Source: Isochrysis galbana (lineage: Eukaryota > Haptophyta > Isochrysidales > Isochrysidaceae). From it: 64,000 bases of DNA. Where the stretch lies: contig CM030932.1 of the NCBI GenBank assembly GCA_018136815.1, forward strand, positions 7,455,628 to 7,519,627, written 5' to 3'. Under the pieces are notes generated by a model that was not told the origin of the DNA, made no database searches, and saw only the letters and a list, made by a program, of their open reading frames with translations. The translations under genes and the position numbers were made by a program. Position 1 is the first letter of the stretch, and each line of letters opens with the position of its first letter. Shown one piece after another: positions 32,369 through 43,047 of the stretch.

Positions 32369-33769
32369 CTAAATGATCATCGAATGTGTAAGACTCTCGC
32401 GGATCCAGTCGCTCGAACGGCCGAAGGTGTCCGAGGCAGTTTCTTGAGGTGTCTCCATATGCATCTTGTGGCGCACGGGCGCGCGCGGGTCCGCTTGGCA
32501 CATGACGGAGAGCATGCCAAGCAACACCATTGCGAGACTACAATGAACCAAGGCGTTGCTTGGTGCGTGCCGGCTGCCCCTAGGCTCGTGGCTGCGCCGG
32601 GGCTTGCCGTTTAGGTGGCTCTTGTTCGAATCGACGCCAAGGATGTCAGCATACTTCAGCTGTGAAGTTGCAGTAGGGGAGGGGAGCCGCGAATCGACGT
32701 CTGCGGCACCGAGCTCCGTGCGCGAGGACGTGCGCTTGGCTGCGTACTTGAGGCGATCCTTCTCTAGCCACGCCGTGGCGCGATCGACGCGCTGAGAACA
32801 GGCAGGGGCGAGCACATAGTTGGATTCGAGCATTGGCCCGAGTGCAAGAGCTTCATTGGCCACGTGGGAAAGCAAGGGGGCTGGAGCTGGAGCTCGCACC
32901 TCCTGTTCCAGCTTGCGGGCCTCATCTTCTGCAAAGGGGACCCGGCGGGCGAAAAAGTCGGAGCGACGCACGCGTTTTCGACTAATTGAACCCGAAGGAA
33001 GCCGTTTGAGCGGAGGCAGGTTGGGCTCATTTGCAACAAGGATAGCCGAGATGATGACGATCGCAAGGGGGATGGCTGACGGCAGGAGGAGCGAACGAGG
33101 CAGCACCTTGACAAGCCCTATGAGCCCGGCCACGGTCGAGATCAGAAAGGTAAGCCGACGTGAGCCCTCGAAGAGCAAGCGCGCGCCCACTGACCCGAGA
33201 GCCAGCACGCCCCCTTGGGCATACAGATTGATGTTGCCCCCATGGGCAGACAGATAGGCTGCGCCAGCAGCAACGCCGAGTACCGTGGAGAGGAGGCCCA
33301 CAAGGCGCAGCTCAAATGTAAGGTGCTCCGATGGGCGATGTGCGTTGCCCCGCTTGAAGATGGCGCGTCGGATCGCGGCGTCCTTCACCTCGACGCCCTC
33401 AGTGAAGAAAAACACGTCTCCAGTCCGGTGGTCTGTAAATCGCGTCGCATGGAGCTTGTGTGCGAATGGCTCTCCCTCGCGCGTGTAGTTGGCGAGTGTG
33501 GTGCGTGCCTCGCCTAGTGTGCGCAGCTCTTGCGCAAACCCGCGCGCCTTCTCCTCGTTCGTCATCTCACCCTGCAGGATCTTGGTCGAGTGGTGGAGCG
33601 CCTCTTTCGCGCTGTACCCACAGAGGCTCTGCCACTTCTCATTGACAGCGACGATGTTCTCGGCCTGGTCAAGGACGATCGCCGCGTCCTCGCTCGAGAG
33701 CATCATCTCGTACAGCCCCTCTGAAAGCCGGCCCGCCGCGAGGCGCTGGGCGACACTCCAGCCGTCCAT
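32369..33769 (-). CDS. PAS/LOV-like domain fused to a multi-pass membrane region; photoactive Cys absent
   Basis: Uninterrupted 466-codon frame. Residues of about 28-125 form a PAS domain of LOV character: AIVLDQAENIVAVNEKWQSL, CGYSAKEAL, KILQGEMT, LANYTREGEPFAHKLHATRF and GDVFFFTEGVEV. At the position of the flavin-binding Cys in the usual GRNCRFLQ motif, this protein has HHSTKILQ, with Thr62 instead of Cys. Classical LOV photochemistry is therefore not expected. Four hydrophobic segments follow at about 150-265 (LVGLLSTVLGVAAGAAYLSA to AIPLAIVIISAILVA). Next is a basic/polar tail with LKYAAKRTSSRTEL and LKYADILGV, and a last hydrophobic segment near 420. No kinase or other output domain is seen. 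The C-terminal 60 residues could be intron read-through. A (GA)n tract lies just upstream of the ATG. Confidence 0.78.
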   Translation of the reverse strand: MDGWSVAQRLAAGRLSEGLYEMMLSSEDAAIVLDQAENIVAVNEKWQSLCGYSAKEALHHSTKILQGEMTNEEKARGFAQELRTLGEARTTLANYTREGEPFAHKLHATRFTDHRTGDVFFFTEGVEVKDAAIRRAIFKRGNAHRPSEHLTFELRLVGLLSTVLGVAAGAAYLSAHGGNINLYAQGGVLALGSVGARLLFEGSRRLTFLISTVAGLIGLVKVLPRSLLLPSAIPLAIVIISAILVANEPNLPPLKRLPSGSISRKRVRRSDFFARRVPFAEDEARKLEQEVRAPAPAPLLSHVANEALALGPMLESNYVLAPACSQRVDRATAWLEKDRLKYAAKRTSSRTELGAADVDSRLPSPTATSQLKYADILGVDSNKSHLNGKPRRSHEPRGSRHAPSNALVHCSLAMVLLGMLSVMCQADPRAPVRHKMHMETPQETASDTFGRSSDWIRESLTHSMII

Positions 33770-33840
33770 TGTGGGAGGGAGGGGGGGCGAAGGGGGGGGG
33801 GGAGAGGGAGAGGGCCGCTCGCGCTCAGGCCGTGACGAAG

Positions 33841-33871
<31 letters not shown>

Positions 33872-33905
33872 CTCTCTTCCCTCCTCTCTCTCCCTCTCTC
33901 GTCTC

Positions 33906-33965
<60 letters not shown>

Positions 33966-34036
33966 CTCTCTCTTCCCTCTTCTCTCTCTCTCTCCTCTCT
34001 TCCCTCCTCTCTCTCCCTCTCTCCTCTCGTCTCTCG

Positions 34037-34102
<66 letters not shown>

Positions 34103-34183
34103 CTCTCTTCCCTCTTCTCTCTCTCTCTCTCTTCCCTCTTCTCTCTCTCTCTCTCTTCTCTTCTCTCTCTCTCTCTCTCTCTC
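33770..34183. repeat. Long (CT)n microsatellite tract upstream of the PAS/LOV-like gene
   Basis: From about 33838 to 34183 the plus strand is almost only CT units with CCTCTCTTCC interruptions that themselves recur. Between it and the start codon is a G-rich run (33775-33810). In the sense orientation of the minus-strand gene, the upstream region is (GA)n. All frames give Leu/Ser or Arg/Glu repeats, so ORFs here are not genes. Confidence 0.95.
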
Positions 34184-37100
34184 ACGGACCCGGGCCGGTC
34201 CATCCGTCTGCCCTCTCCGCGCTCTCGCCGCGTCTCCCTCCCCCCCCCCCCCCTCTTCCCTCCCCCCCCCCCCACGCCCCTTTCTCTCTCTTTCCCGCGC
34301 GCGAGGGCTTCGTCATCTTCGTCTCCCCCTCCATCACGCATCATCAGGAAGACGGATGGACGGCTCGTGCGCATCCCCCCCTCCGGTATCTCGCGCCTTG
34401 CCCTCCCGCCTCCTCTCCCCATCGGACACACCGCACTTTACCCAAACTACTAGTAGCCCGGTCACTCACTAGGGGGGAGCGGAGGGCACCATCTGTATTG
34501 GGCAAACGAAGGCCTAACTGCCTAACTAAGCTCTAAGCTCCCTATTGGCTCTGGTATGGGAGATCAGCCAAGAAAAAGCCGGGGGTATTCCGGCAAAATT
34601 TTCAACTAACTTTATAGCCAGTTGTCAGTTGTCCGTTGCCATGGAGCGCGCGCCGGCGCGCCCCTCCGCCCCTCCTCTCCTTCGGGCCTCCCGCCGAGGG
34701 CGGCCCCCCAGCTGGCAGCTGGCAGCTGCCATGGAACAGTCGAGAGTCGCTCATGAAGCGACCGCGTCCACCATCCGAGGCCAAGCAGGTACGTGCGACT
34801 CGCGTCGCGCCACACGGCCCGTGGCCCGTGGCCCCGGCCACATCATGCATCATGCACCGCAGACATGCTGCCCCCCCCCCCCCCCATGGGAGGCGCCACA
34901 GTCTGCAGATCCCAGCAGTACAAGAGCAGGCCCACAGAGCCACTCTTCCTCTCTCTCTTCCTCTGGGCATGCCTGATGGCAGAGGCCCCTCCTGCGCCTG
35001 ATGACGGCCGCGCTGCTCCGGCAGCGCGGCCCAAAACCAGGCGGCCCTCATGGGCACACAACACACAACACTTTCAAGGCGCGTGCAGATTCGGATTCTC
35101 CCTGGGCTCAAGTCTTGGTTCGCCGATTCTCGTCTCGCTCGAAATTCGAGGATTTGAGTTTTATTTTTACCGTTACGGTAATTGTCCACGCGTTTTAAGG
35201 TTAGAAATGCAGGTAACAGAACTGGGCCCCTCGCGCTCAGACCCCCCCCTCTTCCGCAGATTTCCTTCGCCCCCCCCTCTCTGCAGTCCCCTCCCCCCTC
35301 TCCATTCCCTGTGTTTCCCCGTTCAAGTGGGGAAAGATACGTGAATGTGAGGGAGAGTTGGGTAGTCAGTGTTGTGATTTCACCCCCTCTGCAGTCTCCC
35401 CCCCCCGCGGGTAGTGAGTTAGGGAGTGAGAAGGGAAGGGGCGTGGCTACGAAAGTGAATTCCAGTGCCGCGCGCGAGGCGAGAATGTTGAAAGGTTTTT
35501 TTTTCGTCGCTTGTCTATAGAAGGTCTCTCCGCACATCGCCTTCTTCCCCCGCGGGAGTTTGGATCTCTCATCGGTGATGCCGATTGAACGCTTTTCCAT
35601 GCTGTGGGTGATGGTGATTGAACTTTTCTCGCCTGACCAGGACTGGGACCGTGGGCGCACTCTCGGTTGACATACATGGGGCGTCGCAGCACCAGGACGG
35701 GGACGAGGAGCAGACGGGAGAGGCACGAAGGGCGATCGAGCGGTAGCGCTGAGCGTACGTAGTCGGGTCACCGAGAGAAATGTCACGCGCGGGGGGGGAA
35801 GGGGGAACGCGCGGGAAAGAAATGGACAAAAGGGGGCCGGAAACTCAAGAAAGCACTCGGGGAAAGACGGGAAGGGAGAGGGGGAGGAGAGGGCTTCCGC
35901 GGGGGCCTGCCGACAGGCTTCTGTTTGCGACTCGACCGGTACATCGCACCCTTTCCGCGTAAGAGCGGTTGACGGCGCTGCACGGATCGCGAAGCGACGG
36001 ATAAAACGGCGGCAGTACGAGCACAGTCCAAGGAGCCGAACGGACGGCTTCGATCGAGTTGATTTGGGTAGGGTCGATTTTCGAGACGGCTTCCACTTTC
36101 TTGGGACTGAGAGCTCATAACAGTACTCTTACCCCATCTATGCGGAGAGGCCTAAGGCCGCATCCGACCACCTCCTAGTCCTTGCGACATTCGAGGCTCC
36201 AGACTCCAGGTTACAGACCCGGGCGACACTTCGGACGCGCCAATCGACATAGAGCATCATATATATACGAGAAAGGAAGGGAAGGGAGCGTTAGAGTTAG
36301 AAACGGTGAAACTACTACAAAAACCGCCAACCACCAAATAAACAGCGGGAACGACATGGACATGGAGTCCGTATGAGCCGACACCAAACAAAGGACAAAG
36401 GACTCATAGCCACCTTTAGCTGCGGGAAGAAACGCGAAACGGCTGCCGAGGCCACGCTTTCGCTTTCTATCTAATCCACCCTAGACCCTAGAACTGAAAG
36501 TCGCGAAACAAAACATTCGCCTCGCACAGCAGGGGCCTAACGAAAAGCTTAACGGCGGAGATAACACACACACAAAGAGAGCTAACAGAGACACGCAGCA
36601 AGATGCCGCTCAAACACCTCCCACTATACCGACAACTTCGGCGAGAGGACCTTCATTCCAAAGAAGTCTTCGCACAGCTCAAAACCGGCAGGTGGAAAGC
36701 CAACATCACCGAAATATTCCGCACGAAGCACTAGGACAACCCCGTGCACTCAGAGCACGACACCGCAATCACCGACCGCACCAACATGAACAACACGCGA
36801 CATGGCACATGAGGCGCAACACGAGCGCCAACATGTATGTCGCTATCGCGTGTGCACTACGCGACTACGTCTCTTGTCCCTTGCGCTCCGTTCCGCCGCC
36901 TGGCGATCGGTCTCTAAGGCCGTGTGCAGATGCAGATATCCGGCGTATCTTTCAGATTTGTCGTGGTGATCATGCGCAGTGCACATCCATGCTAGCGCTA
37001 TGCGGTATGTAGAAAATATCATGCCATGCTCATGCCCTATGTGTGTCAGGTTGTGATTTGAGGCGCCGCAATGCCGCTCTCCGCGGGAGAGGAGCGGACA

Positions 37101-37381
37101 CGCCATCATAAATGTAGTTTCTGGGATGAATGCACCTACTCTTCACGTTGCCGCAAGGTGCAACGACGCCGTCCGGCGGGCAAGCTCGAATCCCTGGATT
37201 TACGCGGCATGCGAGGCATGAACGTACTTGCTCGCGCTTTGATGCATCAAATTGATCATGTTCTAGCCGCCATTTCAATGAGGCATAATCGGCCCAACGT
37301 CACGAGAAGGTAGACGCAGAGTGTGAACACAGGGAACATGGTACGATGTTTATGGAAGCCAAGAGAGCGTGACACTAGTCT
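34184..37381. other. Intergenic with truncated copy of the 29-31 kb element
   Basis: Poly-C tracts lie at 34235-34275 and 34870-34885. A block at about 35650-35920 is homologous to the 5' part of the gag-like element. A 394-codon minus-strand frame at 34602-35786 runs through it but has no recognisable domain. From 35950 to 37381 the sequence is unique with short ORFs only; nothing recognised. Confidence 0.5.
35650..35920 (-). repeat. Truncated copy 2 of the gag-like element 5' region
   Basis: See copy 1 at 31060-31330. Identity is clearest from GGGGGCCGGAAACTCAAGAA at about 35834 onward, and the translated leaders also align (SATARSPF versus SATARALP). No gag-like C-terminal part follows, so this copy is truncated. 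Confidence 0.7.
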
Positions 37382-40300
37382 TCAGTAATAGGCATCCTGA
37401 AAGACGGATGACTTGGCTGCCATCCCGCCGTTGCGGCGCGCGATTCCCGATGAGGCTGACCCGCGCGCACCGCTGGGGCGCTTGCTGCCCTCTTTGCCGC
37501 GACGAGCCGTCGGTAGCCAGCCAGTAACATCGTTAGCGTGGGGCGACTGAACGCACGCACCGGCAACCCCCACATCGGGCGCCCTTTGATTCGAGGGCGT
37601 GCGATTTGTGGGACTTACTACTAATTGCATTGTTTTTGGTGCCTGGCGCCGCTGCCCGCTGTTAGGCGCCGCCCTGGATTCTGTTCCCAGCACCGCTTGC
37701 GATGGCTGCGTATCGTTTACTCCTCTGTGATGCGCTGAGGATCGGCCAGTGTTTCGCCCCGCAGCCTTGCAGTCAAAGCGGCGGGCAGCCCCAGGTCGAG
37801 CCGCCGGGTTCATCGAGTTCGGCGCAGCACCATCACAGGAGGGCTCCATCTCAGTCACGGCGGGTTCGAAGGCCTCGGCCTTTTCCAAGGTTCGAGCTGT
37901 CACCAAGACGGTTCTCAGTGCCTGGGCCATGTCAACGCTTGGACCAGGCGGAAGAGCATTGTCAAGCAGCTCGCTAGGCGCAGTGATCCGGACCAGCTGA
38001 TTGGTACCAACAGGCCTTTTCGTTTCGATGGTCCGTTTGAGAACAAACGTTTCGTCAGTGGAGGAGGTGCGCGACGACCGGCCGCTCGTGCCATGCGAGG
38101 TGCTAGACGAAGCCGCATGAGATGTTGCGGACGGTGAGAAAAGCGAAGGGGGCATGCCAAGTTTGTGCTCATTGCCGCAGTCGGCGCGCAATCTAGCCGG
38201 GCGTGATCGTACTGCTTGCGGAGACACGGTTGGCGACAGTCCAACGGCCGTCTGTGCCGTTCGCCCAGACGTTATACCTCCTGCCGCTCCAGCCTGATCA
38301 GGATTTATGTCGTCGGCTGTGGCGTTTACCGCCGGCATATTGATTGCCCCGTGCGCTTCAAGCCACTTGCGGATGCGGGCCCGCATCTCAAGGTTAGGCT
38401 GGAGCTCGGCCGACTCGAGGCGCAACCCGGTCAGCGGAGACGTGCTCTTTTTGCGCAACCAACGGGAAATGGTATTCCTGTCGTATGTCTTGCCTGCGAA
38501 CGGGCAACAAAAATAGCCACGCTGAGCAAGAGCGAACACGCGGTCGGGCAATCTCAAGCTGCAACTTGCCGCTCCCATTGAGGCGAGGGGTGCCGGGCTC
38601 GTCCGGTGGCATCCAAGTCGAATCATCCTCTCTTCCAGGCACGGTGCGCTAGGGTTTGCAGGGCGGAGCGCACCATCACTCGTAAATACGGGATCGCGCA
38701 TAAGCTCGAGCGAGATGGGGCACAGGAAGTCGTGAGGGCACTCAGCCGCCATCGCCACCCGCCTCCCGGCGCGCGTGGGAACCGTTAACACTGAGCTGCC
38801 GGATCGCCATGCCACCTCGACGACAGTGGAGGCCAATTCAAACGGCTGCGGCGGAGTGGGCGGTGATGCCACCCGCTCGGGGCCGTGCGCAGTGGCGAGT
38901 GTCGGACCTCGCGAGTCGGCCGGCAGCGCAGCGCGCTGGAGGACTTGGCGGCAGATGCTCCGCTGCAGGCTCGTGAGAGTCTCAATGCTGGAGATGAACT
39001 CCTCCACTTCTTCCACCGCTTTAGGCGACAAACCGCCAACCTCGGATGGGGCGTCGGAGTCGTTGGCCACTGAGTGAGCGCTCTCACCGGTCGACGGGCG
39101 CATAGCATCACCAGCGCCCTGCACGGGCGTGCCGGGCGACAACAGCGGGAGGTGGTCGGCGACATACAACAGCTGCGGCGGCTCCGCTGTGCTCGCCACA
39201 CCCCTTCTGCGCACGCACACGGCGATGGCATTCCCCACGCGCGTGTTGCGGTGGGATAGACCAAGCACAGCTGCCCAAGAGTGCACCAGCTGGCGCTCCG
39301 CGCGCCCGAAAGTGATGGGGAACCACAGCTCTCTCTCGAATCCAATGCCGGCCACGTAGCGTAGCAATCGCGCCACGACCTCCTGCTCAACCGCCCCTCT
39401 GATGCCTCCACTCTCCGAGACCCAGCCGGCCATGCCGACCGCCGCCCACGCCATCGCGGCTCCGTCCGCGTCCACTGCCTCGGTCCCATCTATGTCCTCA
39501 CACTCGTCGTTTCCCACCTGCTCTTCAGATGCCCGTCGAGATCCGACGCCGTCGACAGCGGTAGGCTCGTCCGCGCTCGCCGTGCGCTCCGCCCCACAGT
39601 CTGGCACTTCGGCGTGGGGCTCCACACATCTCTCGATGCTCGACACCATGTCCTCGTGGCATTGGACAGCCTCCCAGTCGTCTGTCGCTGAATCTAGGCC
39701 ATCTGTCTCGGAGCATGCAGCGTCTGACACGGCAGCCGCGAGGGCTGCGGCAGCTCTCTCAGCTGCGCACTGCGCCGCAGCGGCACGGACGGCAGCCGCT
39801 TCTGCGGCAGCCCGAGCCGCCTGGTGGTCAGCTGCCGCTCGCGACGCGGCGGCCGCTGCCTCTCGCGCCGCCGCCTCCACCACCGCCCTGACACTTGCCC
39901 TCGCCAGCGCGTTGGAGGCGGCTCCCGGGGCGGCTGCAGTGCGCGCGCGGCTGACCGGCTCGTCTGACACGCCCATGCCACTACTATCACCACCCGTATT
40001 ATGGCTCTCCCTCTGGTGATCGGAAGCAGCCGACACACTGCCACTCAATTCCTCGACTCCAGCCAGCCTCTCTTGCTCATCCTCCGATTTCATCAACGCG
40101 GCGGGAACGTCCCATTGCGTCTCCCCCGTGAGCGCATTGTGGTAGTATCGCTGGCCAGCCTCTGTCAGGTGCACACTCCACACTGAGTGCGGCAAGCGGG
40201 ACGTCGCCTCGGCGCCCACCGGAGCAGCTACGCAAGGGCATGCTCGTGGGACTTCCGCCGGCTCCGCTGCAGATGCATCGTTGCCGGCGTAGTCCTCGTT

Positions 40301-41371
40301 CTCATCACCGGTGTTCGCGCTCCTCGATGCCGCTGCGACATCATCGCCAGGATCATCCCAAGGTACAAACCCATGGTGTGCATCAAGGCTCATGTCGCCC
40401 AACACCGACGCAGGCCGCGTCGCTGGCGTTGCCGGCCGCTCCCACGCTGGCCCAGAAGAATCTCCTGACATCGTGGATGCCGCTGGCTCATTGCAGACAG
40501 CAAAGCCTGTCGGGGCACAGCCCGCACGCGCGGTCCCAGCAGACTCTGCACTGTAGCTCGGAGAGAGCGGCATGGCGGCTCCTGGGAGTGTGCAAGTCGC
40601 CACAACCGGTGTCCCGTGTGCAAGCTGGTACAGCTCGCTGTCCACCAAGTGCTGCGTATGGCCCACGTAGCCCATCGTCTGAATCGGCGCGTGCTCATGA
40701 GCGCTACATGACGGAAGCTGAAACGTGCCCGGTGTCACTGCCGCCGAGTGCCAGCCGGAGAGCGACGGAGGCGTAGGAGGTGTGTATGGCGCGCAAGGGC
40801 CGGAGCGATACCCGGGCGGCATCACTTGCGAGCATGGCGTCGCAGGCGAAGGCGGGGTCGAGTATCCGGCTGTCGAGATTGGCACGGCCGACACGTGGGC
40901 GCACACAGTGCTCATCGGCGCGCAGCAGACGGGGATAGGGGCCGCATGCGCCGCCAAGGCGGAGTGGGCGCAGTGGTGCATGGCATGGTGAGCGAGGTGC
41001 ACGCCCTCCTGGACGGGCTCATAGGCGACGGCCTGGATGGCGGCGGCAGTAGGCGGCGCGAAGAAGAGCGCATGCCCCGCTGAGGCCGGGCAGGCGAAGG
41101 AAGCATGTCTAGCGGCGCGCGGCGCCGTCGAGGGCGTAGGGCCCAGAGCGTGGCCCCTCTCCAGAGCGCTGAGGCTCTGGTTGTACGCCCAGAGCGCCGC
41201 GTCGAGCTGGCACTTTGCATGCTCGAGTTGGCGGAGATGGAGCGCCTGCTCGAGCGCCACGCCCTCGGCCACCCACGAGGAGCGCGCGTGACCCTGCGCC
41301 TCTGCACCCCCACCAGCCCCGTCCATCCGCCCCACACCCTCTCTCTCTCTCTCCCCCCCCCCCCCCCCCAC
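37382..41371 (-). CDS. WW-R3H-U-box protein, putative E3 ubiquitin ligase
   Basis: Open frame of 1329 codons. An in-frame 180-bp intron (38673-38494, GT-AG, phase 1) interrupts the U-box; removing it gives about 1269 residues. An N-terminal coiled coil (VALEQALHLRQLEHAKCQLD) is followed by a long Pro/Ala/His-rich region. A WW domain lies at about 393-423 (SVWSVHLTEAGQRYYHN, TGETQWDVP). An Ala-rich helix follows near 500-560. An R3H-like region at about 662-724 has FERELWFPITFGRAERQLVH with the R-x3-H motif. The U-box at about 872-945 has CPHDFLCPISLELMRDPVF, joined to GKTYDRNTISRWL, STSPLTG and NLEMRARIRKWL. U-box proteins pass ubiquitin from an E2 to a target. WW binds Pro-rich ligands and R3H binds nucleic acid, so substrates may be RNA-binding or Pro-rich proteins (inference). 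The first codons are (GA)n-encoded Gly/Arg/Glu, and the ATG encoding MDGAGGG may be the true start. Confidence 0.85.
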   Translation of the reverse strand: MGGGGGEREREGVGRMDGAGGGAEAQGHARSSWVAEGVALEQALHLRQLEHAKCQLDAALWAYNQSLSALERGHALGPTPSTAPRAARHASFACPASAGHALFFAPPTAAAIQAVAYEPVQEGVHLAHHAMHHCAHSALAAHAAPIPVCCAPMSTVCAHVSAVPISTAGYSTPPSPATPCSQVMPPGYRSGPCAPYTPPTPPSLSGWHSAAVTPGTFQLPSCSAHEHAPIQTMGYVGHTQHLVDSELYQLAHGTPVVATCTLPGAAMPLSPSYSAESAGTARAGCAPTGFAVCNEPAASTMSGDSSGPAWERPATPATRPASVLGDMSLDAHHGFVPWDDPGDDVAAASRSANTGDENEDYAGNDASAAEPAEVPRACPCVAAPVGAEATSRLPHSVWSVHLTEAGQRYYHNALTGETQWDVPAALMKSEDEQERLAGVEELSGSVSAASDHQRESHNTGGDSSGMGVSDEPVSRARTAAAPGAASNALARASVRAVVEAAAREAAAAASRAAADHQAARAAAEAAAVRAAAAQCAAERAAAALAAAVSDAACSETDGLDSATDDWEAVQCHEDMVSSIERCVEPHAEVPDCGAERTASADEPTAVDGVGSRRASEEQVGNDECEDIDGTEAVDADGAAMAWAAVGMAGWVSESGGIRGAVEQEVVARLLRYVAGIGFERELWFPITFGRAERQLVHSWAAVLGLSHRNTRVGNAIAVCVRRRGVASTAEPPQLLYVADHLPLLSPGTPVQGAGDAMRPSTGESAHSVANDSDAPSEVGGLSPKAVEEVEEFISSIETLTSLQRSICRQVLQRAALPADSRGPTLATAHGPERVASPPTPPQPFELASTVVEVAWRSGSSVLTVPTRAGRRVAMAAECPHDFLCPISLELMRDPVFTSDGALRPANPSAPCLEERMIRLGCHRTSPAPLASMGAASCSLRLPDRVFALAQRGYFCCPFAGKTYDRNTISRWLRKKSTSPLTGLRLESAELQPNLEMRARIRKWLEAHGAINMPAVNATADDINPDQAGAAGGITSGRTAQTAVGLSPTVSPQAVRSRPARLRADCGNEHKLGMPPSLFSPSATSHAASSSTSHGTSGRSSRTSSTDETFVLKRTIETKRPVGTNQLVRITAPSELLDNALPPGPSVDMAQALRTVLVTARTLEKAEAFEPAVTEMEPSCDGAAPNSMNPAARPGAARRFDCKAAGRNTGRSSAHHRGVNDTQPSQAVLGTESRAAPNSGQRRQAPKTMQLVVSPTNRTPSNQRAPDVGVAGACVQSPHANDVTGWLPTARRGKEGSKRPSGARGSASSGIARRNGGMAAKSSVFQDAYY

Positions 41372-41480
41372 CCTCTCTCTCCGTTCGTGCCCCCCCCCCG
41401 CCCCCCCCGCCTCCTCTCCCGCTTATGGCTCTCTCTGCCCTCGCCTCCCTCTTCTGCTGGAGAGTAAAATAAATTCATCC
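41341..41480. promoter_or_regulatory. CT/poly-C tract at the start of the U-box gene
   Basis: CTCTCTCTCTCTC followed by runs of C at 41353-41415 covers the first codons and the region just upstream of the minus-strand gene (homopurine on the sense strand). The resemblance to tracts before three other genes suggests a common promoter-proximal feature. Confidence 0.4.
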
Positions 41481-43047
41481 CCTACTCTTACTGAAATAAA
41501 GTATTTGTAGACGTAGAGAGGGGGTCTCCTCGCTCTCGGGTCGGGGGGCGGGGGGGGGGCAGGGAACGAGAGAAATGTAGAGAGGGACATGAGACATATC
41601 TCTCATTCTCTTAGCGTTCTTCTCCTCCTCTCTCACAAATGTCTTCCGTGTCCCTCACTTGTCCTCGCGCCGTTTTTCTCTTCTCTCTCTCCCACCCGCG
41701 TCCCTCCCCTCCTTCATACTGTTGTACTCTTACTATTTTCGCCTACCCGCCCCGCCTCTTTTCGGTTGTTCTGTGGAGAGCTCGATCTCCCCCATGCCCA
41801 AGACGTCGCTGTGAAGAGCCAGCTTCACAGCTCGACGCCTCACCCGCAGTGTGTCACATATGCCGCACGCGAGCATGCGTGCGTTCACTAGGAAGTGATG
41901 GTCAGGCGCCGCGTCTCCTTCCGCAGAGCTCCTCGGCCTCCTGGCTCCTGGCGAGCCGAAATCCTGTGCCGAAGCGATTGCTCAGGCACGGCTCCGCTCC
42001 TCGTCGGCAGGAGGTTGAGGTGCAGCAAGCCCGCCAGCTCCCTCGATGCCGTCTCGCTCGTCTGGCTCGACTGCACTGCCTTCGGCCCTCTTCTTCTTCT
42101 TCCGTGATCTCTGCTGCGCCCCTACTGCTCACTGCCTACTGCTTGGTCGCCCGTGTTGCCGCCCTTGTCTCCTCCCGCCGCTCCCTTCCACGCGGTGTTG
42201 CCCTTCACGAAGCGGCCATGGGTGGCCTTCCTCCTCACCATGTGTGTGGGCGCGTAGAGCAGCAGCTCGACGGAGATCGCCCAGCCGTTTCGCCCCCCCC
42301 CCCCCAGCGCCCCTTCTCAGAATTCCTTTCTAACCACCTTAAGATTACCGGTCACCTAGTGGCTAGTGGCTAGTGGCACAGGAGATGTGGTGAGCTAAGT
42401 GGGGCTGTGGCTGTGGAGTGGCGAGTGTGACGGACTGGAGGTTATGGATGGGACAGAAGGAACCGGATGCCGGATGGGACGGAAGGCAGGCGGCGGAAGG
42501 CACGGCCTTTTGGGCATTGGCGGGTTGGACGGGCTGATCACCTCCCATGGCTGGGGGATGGATGGCGGGCAGTGGCGAGGGCGAGCGCGAGGACGGAGCA
42601 GGTCGTTTGCCTTCATTTGGTACCCCTCGTTTCCAAATACGCGATGCGGGGCCACCACGAGGGAGTCCCAATCCTAGGGGTGGGAGGGCGAGGGAGGGTG
42701 AAGGCGCGGGGGCGGCCCCAGTCTCGGCCGCGTCACAGGTACCCCTCCTGCCCCTGCGCCCTGTCCCTGCGCCCCTGCTCTCCCTCTTTGTCGACCCCAC
42801 CTCTCCCTCCGCCCCCTCGACTCCGGAGTGCTCCTGGAATGTGATTCCCGCCCGAGGTCGTATGCCTTCGTTTGGTACCCCTCGTTTCCAAATACGCTCC
42901 CGGTACAAAAAAATCTTCTAGTATTTGAGTAAAGGCAGACACCCACCTCACAGTGCTCAACCATGTCTACAAATGGAAGGGACGGGCAACAACGACGAGC
43001 GGGGCGACCCTAGCCACGGCCGCCACTCCACATCAATCGCGGCGACA
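41481..43047. other. Intergenic with short direct repeat
   Basis: GCCTTC(A/G)TTTGGTACCCCT followed by CGTTTCCAAATACGC occurs at about 42609-42643 and again at about 42866-42897, same orientation. It contains GCCTTCATTTGGT, also found at the foldback element ends. A 244-codon plus-strand frame from 41639 has no recognisable domain, and no gene is called. Confidence 0.5.

Noticed and set aside
33703-34536. Long Leu/Ser and Arg/Glu ORFs over the (CT)n tract
   Set aside because: Products of the dinucleotide repeat, not genes.
34602-35786. 394-codon minus-strand ORF
   Set aside because: No domain, composition follows low-complexity C/T tracts, and it overlaps a truncated repeat copy; open frames of this size arise in such GC-rich sequence.
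41639-42373. 244-codon plus-strand ORF
   Set aside because: Cys/Arg/Ser/Pro-rich composition with no domain; typical of GC-rich spacer.
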